The notes beneath the pieces were generated by a model that searched no databases, was not told the DNA's origin, and worked only from the letters and a program-made list of their open reading frames with translations. From NCBI GenBank assembly GCA_903872875.1, contig CAIQMJ010000329.1, positions 1 through 9,302 of the forward strand: a stretch of 9,302 bases of DNA, given 5' to 3'. Position 1 is the first letter of the stretch. Each line of letters opens with the position of its first letter. This DNA comes from an uncultured Variovorax sp. GTDB taxonomy: Bacteria; Pseudomonadota; Gammaproteobacteria; Burkholderiales; Burkholderiaceae_C. The position numbers were made by a program, and so were the translations under genes. Shown one piece after another: positions 1 through 5,788 of this stretch.

Positions 1-123
1 CATACTTGCCCAAGCCGACCCGCTCTTGGAGCCCACATCCCTAGCAAACGTCTCCCACTTCCTATTCGGCAGCGGAGTTGACGGAGCCTGGGAGCTTCGG
101 CTCGGCGGGCGGTGTGGGTCCAT
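1..123 (-). CDS. Unassigned partial open frame running off the left edge
   Basis: A minus-strand frame starts with ATG at 123-121 and stays open to base 1 (41 codons). The N-terminus is rich in Pro, Ser and Arg. After that comes a more protein-like stretch with KWETFARDVGSKSG. The layout (short basic leader, then a K-W-E-x-F-A segment) vaguely recalls phage small-terminase N-termini, but this is a weak impression and not an assignment. No convincing Shine-Dalgarno precedes the ATG. A TATGCT hexamer just upstream could be a -10 element. The rest of the gene lies outside the window. Confidence 0.22.
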   Translation of the reverse strand, partial: MDPHRPPSRSSQAPSTPLPNRKWETFARDVGSKSGSAWASM

Positions 124-279
124 GGAACAGCATAGTCGTTCTGGGCCTGCGCAGCGCCGCTTTACTGCGCGTAGGAGTCACGCCATCCCTTGCACTTTTT
201 CAGCATCAGCACCGCAGCCGCGGCATTCGACGCGTGTTCGTCCGCGGCCGCCGCTTGTCTTTTGCGAGGTCGAGGCGAT

Positions 280-459
280 TCAGGGCGTGGCCAGTGCACC
301 CATGGGAACGTCAAGAGCCACAGCGAGCTTTTTGAGCGTCGCGATGGTGCCGGCCCGCTTGCCGCTCTCGATCTAGCTGACAAACGGCTTGCCGAGGCCG
401 GAAGCCAATGCGACGGCGTCTTGGCTGAGGCCGCGCTGCTCGCGTCAAGCACGAACAGG
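280..459 (-). pseudogene. Relic of an XRE-family helix-turn-helix regulator with two in-frame stops
   Basis: Read on the minus strand in the codon register that starts at 459, the translation is VRA-stop-REQRGLSQDAVALASGLGKPF, then VS-stop-IESGKRAGTIATLKKLAVAL and DVPMGALATP-stop. This is the standard XRE/Cro-C1 HTH layout: LSQ at the start of helix 2, a recognition helix ending in IESGKR, then the TLxKLAxALDVP tail. The internal stops are TGA at 447-445, where an Arg (CGA) is expected, and TAG at 375-373, where the invariant Gln (CAG) of SQIESGKR is expected. Each is explained by one C-to-T change. The closing stop is at 282-280. It lies directly downstream of higA on the same strand. It may once have been a HipB-like antitoxin or a separate regulator; the partner is not visible. 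Confidence 0.8.
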
Positions 460-486
460 ATGAACACCATTGGCGCTCAGGCGCAT

Positions 487-861
487 TCAGGCTGCGACAG
501 GCTCCGGTTGCCCGACGAGCGAGGACGCTGGGATGCCCAGCGTAAGCAGGCGGCGGATCATCGCCATCGTCAACTGCCGCTTGCCGGCTAAGACTTCGTA
601 GACACGGTTCGTCGGGCCGATGTATGGCACGAGGTCAGCCGGCTTCATGTTCGACTGCTCCATGTGGAACTTGATGGCATCGATCGGGTTGGGCGGTGCG
701 ATCGGGTAGTGCTTCGCCTCATAGACCTCGACGAGAGTTCCGAGGATTTCAAGGGCCTCGCCATCAGGTGAATCCGGTTCCGGGTCGAGGTCTATCAATG
801 CAGACACGCGCGCCAGCGCAGCGTAGTAGCTCGCCTCGTCGCGGATTGCTTTGACTTCCAT
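487..861 (-). CDS. higA: HigA-type antitoxin (helix-turn-helix)
   Basis: This 124-residue protein matches the HigA (COG5499) antitoxin type: an N-terminal half that contacts the toxin (RDEASYYAALARVSALID) and a C-terminal HTH around residues 75-115 (NMKPADLVPYIGPTNRVYEV, then LAGKRQLTMAMIRRL). HigA neutralises the HigB mRNA interferase and, with HigB, represses its own operon. A longer frame could begin at a TTG at 882. I chose the ATG at 861 because an AGGAG at 874-870 sits 8 nt upstream of it. higB ends 45 bp upstream on the same strand, giving the toxin-first order typical of higBA. The length is normal for the family and nothing is broken. Confidence 0.92.
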   Translation of the reverse strand: MEVKAIRDEASYYAALARVSALIDLDPEPDSPDGEALEILGTLVEVYEAKHYPIAPPNPIDAIKFHMEQSNMKPADLVPYIGPTNRVYEVLAGKRQLTMAMIRRLLTLGIPASSLVGQPEPVAA

Positions 862-906
862 GATGCTCACTCCTTTTGACAATGAATGAAAAGAGAGGCC
901 ACACCT

Positions 907-1218
907 CTACTTGAATTGGTCGATGGTCGCGGCGTCGATCTGGTCGTATTCAGCATGGGTCCCGATGAATTTGACGAAACCCCACTGCTGCCTGTACGCG
1001 AACGCAACGATCAGTCGATGCTTTTTGCCGGCGATGTTGAACACCACACGGTTGTTCGCGACGAGGCTGCAGTTGCCGTACTGGTCCTTCACATCCTGGG
1101 GGCATGTCCACTTTGCCAGTCGGGCCACGTCCAGCCAAGCCTTCAACGCACCTTCTGCATCGCCACGGCCGGGCTGCTGGTAGTAGTTGCTGATGTTCGA
1201 CAGGGCGACGATGTGCAT
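907..1218 (-). CDS. higB: HigB-family toxin (mRNA interferase)
   Basis: This 103-residue protein fits the HigB_toxin (COG4680) group of RelE-fold ribosome-dependent mRNA interferases. Diagnostic stretches are DAEGALKAWLDVARLAKW (residues 20-37), then NNRVVFNIAGKKHRLIVAFAY and VKFIGTHAEYDQID near the C-terminus. The conserved N-N-R-V-V-F-N-I and F-I-G-T-H-A-E-Y-D segments are complete, so the toxin is probably functional. The ATG at 1218 aligns with the usual family start. It has no Shine-Dalgarno and lies only 7 nt beyond a good -10 hexamer, so the transcript may be leaderless. higA follows on the same strand. Upstream, an IS30 relic ends about 24 bp before the -35 box. Confidence 0.93.
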   Translation of the reverse strand: MHIVALSNISNYYQQPGRGDAEGALKAWLDVARLAKWTCPQDVKDQYGNCSLVANNRVVFNIAGKKHRLIVAFAYRQQWGFVKFIGTHAEYDQIDAATIDQFK

Positions 1219-1225
1219 CGAAGTG

Positions 1226-1254
1226 ATTTTAGTACCAAATTGGGACTAGGGCAA
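1226..1254 (-). promoter_or_regulatory. Sigma70-type promoter of higBA
   Basis: Read on the minus strand, TTGCCC (1254-1249) and TAAAAT (1231-1226) are separated by exactly 17 bp. The expected transcription start falls at about 1219, next to the higB ATG at 1218. The match to consensus and spacing are good; activity is inferred. Confidence 0.7.
1230..1248. promoter_or_regulatory. Palindromic operator candidate in the higBA promoter
   Basis: TAGTACCAAATTGGGACTA is a 19-bp near-perfect palindrome (TAGT-x-CCAA-x-TTGG-x-ACTA; only the centre and one symmetric pair break it). It fills the promoter spacer and touches the -10 box. This is where a HigA dimer would block polymerase, as is known for higBA autoregulation. 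Binding by this HigA is inferred. Confidence 0.7.
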
Positions 1255-1277
1255 GCGACTTGGATGCCAGCGAAGCT

Positions 1278-1481
1278 AAGCGAGTGCCTGTAGCCGTCTT
1301 GTCCTGCGTTGCGCTTGATCTCGCGGCTGATGGTCGACGGCGCCCTGCCAAGTCGGGCGGCCACCGAACGCATCGATTCACCGATCATCAAAGCACGCGA
1401 TATCTTTTCTCTCTCTGCCAGGGTCAATGCACTGGCGCAGCGTCGTCGTTGCGGCGGTCGAATGCCCCCGGTCTTTGACAA
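1278..1481 (-). pseudogene. IS30-family transposase, N-terminal fragment
   Basis: About 68 codons on the minus strand encode the N-terminal HTH of an IS30-type transposase: ASALTLAEREKISRALMIGE, SMRSVAARLGRAPSTISREI and KRNAGQDGY. The L-x-x-x-E-R-E-x-I opening and the R-A-P-S-T-I-S-R-E-I recognition helix are diagnostic. Family members are roughly 300-400 residues, so the DDE catalytic domain is entirely missing. Similarity stops near 1278, just before the higBA promoter. The first codon used here is a TTG at 1481. At about 1485 the element abuts an IS1182-type fragment of the opposite strand. I see no terminal inverted repeat. Confidence 0.8.
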
Positions 1482-1486
1482 GATGT

Positions 1487-2020
1487 TATGAACAGAAGTG
1501 TGAGGACGACGGCATCACGGCCTTCGTGCCCAAGCCGATGACATCGAACGCTAAGGCCGCGGGTCGCTTCGACAAGACCGACTTCGTCTACATCGCGAAG
1601 GACGACGAATACCAATGCCCCGCGGGCGAACGAGCGATCTACAGGTTCAGCACGCTGGAGAAGAACGACAACAAGCTGCACGTCTATTGGTCCAGCGCTT
1701 GCCCTGGTTGCGCCATGAGAGACCAGTGCACGACCAGCAGCTACCGCCGAATCCGACGCTGGGAGCACGAAGCGGTGCTTGATCGGGTGCAGCAACGCCT
1801 TGATCGCAAGCCCGACGCCATGACCTTGCGACGACGCACCGTGGAGCAAGTGTTCGGTACGCTGAAACACTGGATGGGATCAACCCACTTCCTGACCAGG
1901 ATTCTGGCGCATGTGAGCACCGAGATGAGCTTGCATGTGCTGGCCTACAACCTCAAGCGGGTCATGAAGGTGCTGGGGTTCGTCAGAACGATGAAGGCGA
2001 TGCAATTGGCTGGGGCATGA
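1487..2020 (+). pseudogene. IS1182-family transposase, C-terminal fragment
   Basis: From about 1487 the plus strand encodes the C-terminal part of an IS1182-type (DDE_Tnp_1_6) transposase: EDDGITAFVPKPMTSNAKA, then the cysteine-bearing region CPAGERAIYRF and SSACPGCAMRDQCTTSSYRR. The last catalytic Glu segment is RRRTVEQVFGTLKHWMG, and the tail STEMSLHVLAYNLKRVMKVL is typical. The frame is open and ends at TGA 2018-2020. About 177 residues remain of the usual 450-500. The N-terminus and the first two catalytic Asp residues are missing, so it cannot transpose. An open frame continues left to an ATG at 1427, but there the sequence belongs to the antisense of the IS30 relic. Confidence 0.88.
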
Positions 2021-2041
2021 GCCCTTGCAATCGCGCCGCGC

Positions 2042-2475
2042 ATGCTCATGGCGGATGTGCGAATGCCGGCGTGCAGCCCGGCCTTGCTGCGCCAGCAGCC
2101 GATCCGCAGCGTGGCCGACCTTCGCCACCATACGCTGGTGCACTCAGGCAGCACGCGGGCCCCTGGACGCAGTGGCTGCACGAGGCCGGCATGCCAGGCG
2201 TGCGACCCGCGCGCCAAATGGAGTTCGAGCACGTCTTCATGCAGCAGGCCGCGGCAGTGGAAGCCCTGGGTGTGACTCTGGCCTCACTGCCGCTGATTCG
2301 GCGCGACCTTGCCGCGGGGCGTCTTGTGTGCCCTTTGTCGGCGGTGACTTGGCGCGCGCCGGACTACACGATGGTTCTCAGCGCCGAACGGGAGAGCGAT
2401 GCGGTCGTATCAGCATTCCGAGACTGGATGCTCCAAGTCGCAGCGGAGGAGCCGAGCGCACTGCCCACGGCATGA
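2042..2475 (+). pseudogene. GcvA-like LysR regulator, 5'-truncated and frameshifted
   Basis: Two plus-strand frames together give the effector-binding half of a GcvA-type LysR regulator. The first (2042 to about 2158) reads PACSPALLRQQPIRSVADLR then HHTLVHSGSTR. The second (2161-2475) reads PWTQWLHEAGMPGVRPARQM, EFEHVFMQQAAAVEALGVTL and ASLPLIRRDLAAGRLVCPL, ending RDWMLQVAAEE. They join at 2159-2160, where GC replaces an expected three-base codon (Asp in relatives, from memory), so one base appears to have been lost. The DNA-binding N-terminus (about 150 residues) is absent. Only about 20-40 bp separate the fragment from the end of the IS1182 relic, so IS-mediated truncation is likely. Confidence 0.82.
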
Positions 2476-2484
2476 TGCTGTCGC

Positions 2485-2611
2485 TCGCCGGTCAGCGTAC
2501 GCACCCTCCAGCGTTCGGTCCTGGCCCTCTGCGCGTAGTAGTGACGTTGGAGCGCATCTTTCAGCGGCATCAAGGCAATGAAGTGCGTCCAGCTCAATTG
2601 TCGTACTAGTA
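2485..2611 (-). pseudogene. YhcG/DUF1016 PDDEXK-nuclease N-terminal domain fragment
   Basis: About 40 codons on the minus strand read VRQLSWTHFIALMPLKDALQ then RHYYAQRARTERWRVRTL. This matches the well-conserved YhcG N-terminal segment, whose usual form is LSWSHFxELLPLKDPLxRxFY followed by ERWSVRTLR. YhcG proteins are about 340 residues and carry a C-terminal PDDEXK nuclease domain; none of that is seen. The frame stays open on both sides but loses resemblance, so this is a remnant lying tail-to-tail against the LysR fragment. Its 5' edge overlaps the palindrome at 2598-2620. The call rests on remembered family consensus. Confidence 0.66.
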
Positions 2612-2620
2612 ATACGACAA
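2598..2620. repeat. Perfect 8-bp inverted repeat with 7-nt spacer
   Basis: The arms TTGTCGTA (2598-2605) and TACGACAA (2613-2620) are exact reverse complements around CTAGTAA. The repeat lies 34 bp before the RelE-Xre relic, where a TA operator would sit. However, its left arm also falls at the edge of the YhcG relic, so it could be a junction feature. Confidence 0.55.
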
Positions 2621-2653
2621 TCCCGCTCCTCCGCGAAGGTAGCGGCGACCGGT

Positions 2654-3120
2654 ATGGAAATCGGGGACGTGCGGAAGCTGCGCTGGATCCGGGCCGAATC
2701 TGGTAAAAGTGGCGGCGAAGTCGTTGTATTGTTGATTTACGCCAAAGCGAACCTTGATTCGATCTCTGGCGAGACCTTGAAGGAGTTGCGTGATGTCGCC
2801 GAAAAAGCTCTGAGTGATGCTGAGTTGGCTGCCTTTGAAGACGGGCAGAACGTCGAGGCTCTGCTCGTTCAATCGGCGCGCGAAATGGGCGCTGGAAAGA
2901 CTCGCAAGGTATACACACCTGTGGTGGCGGCTCGTGAGAATGCCGGCTTGTCACAAGCCGGTTTTGCGGACTTGCTTGGCGTCTCTGTGCGCACATTGCA
3001 GCAGTGGGAGCAAGGGCGTCGCGAGCCCAGCGGCGCAGCGAAGACGCTGATACGATCGCCTTGAGAATGCCAGAAGCGCTGAAGGCAGTCGATCCGAATT
3101 TCAAGGCGGCTGTTTCGTGA
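2654..3120 (+). pseudogene. Fused and frameshifted RelE/HigB2-like toxin and Xre-type antitoxin relic
   Basis: The frame opens with a shortened RelE/HigB2-type (PF06296-like) toxin: GDVRKLRWIRAESGKSGGE then VVVLLIYAKANLDSISGETL. The first roughly 40 toxin residues are missing, and about 10 residues normally lie between SGKSGG and VVLLIYAK. Without a stop, it continues into the antitoxin: VEALLVQSAREMGAGKTRKV then VVAARENAGLSQAGFADLLG and VSVRTLQQWEQGRREPSGAA, an intact Xre HTH (LSQAxFAxLLGVSVRTLQxWEQGRRxPSG). The frame ends early at TGA 3062-3064. Shifting by one base near 3050 restores the usual tail (TLIRIALRMPEALKAV) to TGA 3118-3120. The toxin cannot be functional. The HTH could still bind DNA if translated. 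Confidence 0.8.
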
Positions 3121-3227
3121 TCATGACCGATGATTTCCCGTCCTCCCTGCGCAAGAAGCTATCAGCCCTCAAGCCACGCCCAGGCGCTCAAGGGCCTGCC
3201 CTGCTGCAGGGCATTTGCGAATCGACG

Positions 3228-3262
3228 TTGGCTGGCCAACGCTTCGTTGGTAGAGTATTACC
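3228..3262 (+). promoter_or_regulatory. Candidate promoter of the CopG/ParE-like TA pair
   Basis: TTGGCT (3228-3233) and TAGAGT (3251-3256) are 17 bp apart. The -35 box lies in the palindrome TTGGCTGGCCAA (3228-3239). GGTA/TACC arms (3249-3252 and 3259-3262) enclose the -10 box. The start of transcription would fall next to the ATG at 3264, which has no Shine-Dalgarno. The -10 match is modest. Confidence 0.42.
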
Positions 3263-3263
3263 C

Positions 3264-3551
3264 ATGAATACCGCTATCAGCCCGACACCCGTGAAGCTCG
3301 ATCCCGAGCTCAAGGGGCGACTGAAACGTCTGGCCACGGCGCGCCACCGGGCGCCGCACTGGCTGATGCGCGAGGCCATCGCCCAGTACGTCGATCGCGA
3401 AGAAAAGCGCCAGGCCCTACACCAGGACGCTGTGGCCGCGTGGCAAGAGTACGAGGAAACCGGCCTGCACGTCTCGGGCAACGAGGTAATGGCCTGGCTG
3501 GAGACTTGGGGCACTGACAACGAGCAGTCAGCGCCTGCATGCCACAAGTGA
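3264..3551 (+). CDS. CopG/ribbon-helix-helix antitoxin (ParD/RelB-like)
   Basis: This 95-residue protein has an N-terminal ribbon-helix-helix: the strand TPVKLDPELKGRLKRLA and the helix pair around HWLMREAIAQYVDREEKRQA (residues 10-60). A C-terminal toxin-binding segment follows, AAWQEYEETGLHVSGNEVMA with WLETWG. This is the COG3905-type antitoxin usually paired with a RelE/ParE toxin, as here. It binds DNA as a dimer and represses its own operon (family knowledge). The frame is open from 3117, but I start at ATG 3264 because RHH homology begins there and the 49 upstream codons look unrelated. Its last 13 bp overlap the toxin start, indicating translational coupling. Confidence 0.88.
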   Translation: MNTAISPTPVKLDPELKGRLKRLATARHRAPHWLMREAIAQYVDREEKRQALHQDAVAAWQEYEETGLHVSGNEVMAWLETWGTDNEQSAPACHK

Positions 3552-3862
3552 GATTCGCGCCAGCGGCGTTGCGCGATCTGGAGCGGCTGCGCGAGTTCCT
3601 GCGCCCGAAGAACCCGGCCGCCGCGCGGCGTGCCGGCGAGACCATCATCAACGCGGTGCAGGTGCTGCGTCAGCAGCCGATGGTGGGGCGGTCTGTGGAA
3701 GACCTGCCGCCGGAATACCGCGAGTGGGTGATCGACTTCGGCGCCAGCGGCTACGTGGCGCTGTACCGCTACGCTGGCGAGGGCGATGCGATCACGGTGC
3801 TGGCCTTGCGCCATCAACGTGAGGCTGGCAACGAACCAGGTTCGAGCGCCTCGAGCAGCTAA
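3539..3862 (+). CDS. RelE/ParE-family toxin
   Basis: This 107-residue basic protein has the ParE/RelE fold signature. It begins VRFAPAALRDLERLREFLRP, continues AARRAGETIINAVQVLRQQP, then MVGRSVEDLPPEYREWVIDF, and ends with a strand pair YVALYRYAGEGDAITVLALR and HQREAG. The P-x-x-G-R-x-V-E-x-L-P-x-E-x-R-E motif and the closing L-A-L-R-H-Q-x-E-A-G are family hallmarks. ParE members poison gyrase and RelE members cleave mRNA; which applies here cannot be read from sequence. Relatives usually end just after RHQKEAGY. This copy lacks that Tyr and runs on about nine residues (NEPGSSASSS), a small C-terminal extension. It is translated from an ATG inside the antitoxin gene. Confidence 0.88.
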   Translation: MPQVRFAPAALRDLERLREFLRPKNPAAARRAGETIINAVQVLRQQPMVGRSVEDLPPEYREWVIDFGASGYVALYRYAGEGDAITVLALRHQREAGNEPGSSASSS

Positions 3863-4297
3863 GCGTAAGCCTCGGGCCTGCATTCTTCTGCTGCGGCGTG
3901 CTTGCAGCTCGGCTTGTGCGTCTTCTCGTTGGCGCGCAGTTCTTGCTCACCAGACCACCTTCTCAGTCGCCGGCGCCGAGGCTGGCGTGTGCTTAAAGCC
4001 GCTATCGCGTGCGCGCGGAGCGCTTGAAGCGCTCCTGCAGGGCCTGTGCGGGTCCGCCAACCCGCATACCTGCTGTCGTGCAGGGCGATGAGACTACGAT
4101 GGTGCGTCGGGCGAAATGCCTTTCGGTATGCATGGGCCGGCTCGCTGCTGCTGTTGACGAGGCCGGACTTTTGATGGCCATGGTTGCGCTGGCGGAGTTC
4201 ACGCACTCAATCGAGCTTGTCAAGGCATGTTCGTCGCCCTTGATCTTCGCCGCATAGCCTTATCTCGCTACCTCTGAATGCGCAGTTTTTTTGCTGG
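3863..4297. other. Unassigned 435-bp stretch without a recognisable gene
   Basis: All six frames were read. The longest open frame (minus, 4206-3859) is low in hydrophobics and rich in Arg, Ala and His, like an antisense shadow. A plus frame (4009-4257) ends LAEFTHSIELVKACSSPLIF but resembles nothing I know. The stretch lies between the ParE-like gene and the AbiEii relic and probably holds further decayed sequence. The missing N-terminal part of AbiEii is not visible in it. Confidence 0.4.
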
Positions 4298-4825
4298 ATG
4301 TTGAGACTCGGCGGCCGGCATAGCTTCGCCGACGTCTATGCCGGCAAGCTGGCAGCTGCGCTGTCGCGGCAGCACCCGCGCAATCTCTTCGACGCGGGCC
4401 TGCTGCTGGCGGATGAATGCGCGAATGAGGGACTCTGGAGAACCTTTCTCGCGTACCTCACATGCAGTCCCAGGCTGGCCTGGAAGATGCTGGCGCCGCG
4501 CGTGCCTGCGGACTTCGCGGAGACTTCGAGGTTCATTCCAAGGGCATGACGACCGAGCCCATCTGGGTGGGGCTTTGCTTGAGAGCCGCGAGCGCCCGTT
4601 GTCGCGTGTGGCATCGTGGCTTGGCTGTACGAGCCGCCTTGCGCATTCCTGCGGTCCGTGGAGAGCCAGAAGCCAGATTTCGGCGTGATCGGGTTCGAGC
4701 ATGCTGCAGAACTGCCGGGTTTGCGGCGCAAGCTGCACAACCTGGCGCAGCGCACGCCCGCGAATCAGTCGATAGATCGCCAACAGCTTGAAGAGACGCT
4801 GACGCGAGTCGTCGATGCCAGGTGA
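4298..4825 (+). pseudogene. AbiEii-like nucleotidyltransferase toxin, decayed
   Basis: Four segments in changing frames reconstruct the C-terminal two-thirds of an AbiEii/AbiGii-type protein. They are HSFADVYAGKLAAALSRQHP-RNLFDAGLL with FLAYLTCSPRLAWKMLAPR (4298 to about 4522), FEVHSKGMTTEPIWVG (to about 4570), GALLESRERPLSRVASW (to about 4619), and LYEPPCAFLRSVESQKPDFG with GFEHAAELPGLRRKLHNLAQ (to TGA 4823-4825). The Y-A-G-K-L-x-A-A-L-x-R-Q-H-P-R-x-L-F-D core is diagnostic for the family. Frames move by -1 three times: two look like single-base losses (about 4522-4526 and 4567-4572), and the third is a tandem TGGCT duplication at 4617-4626. The nucleotidyltransferase start with its GG/S-DxD motif is missing. 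No AbiEi antitoxin gene was found. Confidence 0.82.
4617..4626 (+). repeat. 5-bp tandem duplication TGGCT-TGGCT inside the AbiEii relic
   Basis: Removing one TGGCT copy joins ...RVASW to LYEPP... in one frame and restores the expected protein. This points to replication slippage as the inactivating event. Confidence 0.7.
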
Positions 4826-5053
4826 CCAGAGAGGCCGACGGCCGAAGCTGGCGGCACGGCGTCCACTGTCCACGTTCGATCCAATGCGGTTTTTGGCATG
4901 CCCTCCGGAGTTACACCCGCACAGGTTCTGCCCTGCATTGCCGGACAGTCCCTTAGCAGTCCGTTCGATCTTGGCACGCTCGCGCTCAAGTGCGTCGCCG
5001 TCGACAAAAGCGGCCAAAAGGCTCAGGCACAGAACAGCGCCGGCTTCGGATTG

Positions 5054-5743
5054 TCATTCTTCGCGTCCTCCGATGCCCAGCAGGGCCAGCAGCGCCTGGA
5101 ACACGTTGAACAGGCTCAGGTAGACGCCCAGTGTTGCCGTGATGTAGTTGGTCTCCAAGCCATCCTTCACGCGTTTGAGGTCATGCAGGATGAAGGCGGT
5201 GAAGACGCCGATCGTCAGAACCGAGATCGTGATCATCAATGCGCCCGATTGCACGAAGACATTGGCAATACCTACCACGACGATCATCAGCGCCCCGATG
5301 ACGAGCCATTTACCCATCGCCGACAGGTCGCGCTTGATGATGGACGACAGACTCGCCATGCCGAGGAACACGGCGCCGGTGCCCCCGAACGCCATCATGA
5401 TGAGTTCGGCACCGTTGCTCAGGCCCAGAACGCTGCCGACCAGGCGCGAAAGCATCAGCCCCATGAAGAAGGTGAATGCCAACAGCACGAATACGCCGGC
5501 TGCGGAGTGCTTGGTTTTCTCGATGGCGAACATGAAGCCGAAGGCGCCACCCAGAAAGATCATCAAGCCGATGCCGGGCGACATGGCCGTGGCCAGCCCA
5601 GCGGCTACGCCCATCCAGGCCCCCAATACCGTCGGCACCATGGAGAGGGCCAGCAGCCAATAGGTGTTGCGCAGGACTTCGTTGCGTCCGGCGCCGACGG
5701 CCGCGGGCGACCGGCCGTAGTGGGTCTGAATGTTCTCGTTCAT
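5054..5743 (-). CDS. yccA: YccA-like Bax inhibitor-1 family membrane protein
   Basis: This 229-residue inner-membrane protein has seven hydrophobic segments and the BI-1/YccA pattern. The N-terminus contains EVLRNTYWLLALSM, nearly identical in style to E. coli YccA. The middle has GGTGAVFLGMASLSSIIKRD. The C-terminus has FILHDLKRVKDGLETNYITA then TLGVYLSLFNVFQALLALLG. In E. coli, YccA is a substrate and modulator of the membrane protease FtsH; that role here is by family. An AGGGGA at 5754-5749 lies 5 nt before the ATG. The secreted-protein gene ends 45 bp upstream on the same strand, so cotranscription is likely. No clear terminator was seen downstream. The 228 bp between this gene and the AbiEii relic (4826-5053) contain nothing I can name. 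Confidence 0.93.
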   Translation of the reverse strand: MNENIQTHYGRSPAAVGAGRNEVLRNTYWLLALSMVPTVLGAWMGVAAGLATAMSPGIGLMIFLGGAFGFMFAIEKTKHSAAGVFVLLAFTFFMGLMLSRLVGSVLGLSNGAELIMMAFGGTGAVFLGMASLSSIIKRDLSAMGKWLVIGALMIVVVGIANVFVQSGALMITISVLTIGVFTAFILHDLKRVKDGLETNYITATLGVYLSLFNVFQALLALLGIGGREE

Positions 5744-5788
5744 GGATGTCCCCTGGTTGAGTTCGGTTGAATTCGGATATCGGCGCTC

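Noticed and set aside
861..882. Longer HigA beginning at TTG 882
   Set aside because: The ATG at 861 has an AGGAG at ideal distance; the TTG start would place that AGGAG inside the coding region.
3117..3263. 49-codon N-terminal extension of the CopG-type antitoxin
   Set aside because: Ribbon-helix-helix similarity starts right after the ATG at 3264, and a promoter candidate lies inside the extension.
4268..5017. 249-codon minus-strand open frame
   Set aside because: It lies opposite the AbiEii relic, whose plus-strand segments match a known family. The minus translation has no recognisable motif.
5000..5053. Possible terminator after yccA (GCC-TTTT-GGC then TTTT on the minus strand)
   Set aside because: The stem is only three or four base pairs and lies with poor context, so it was not called.
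4898..5770. 290-codon plus-strand open frame rich in Gln, His and Asp
   Set aside because: It is antisense to the yccA-like gene, and its composition is typical of a GC-rich antisense shadow.
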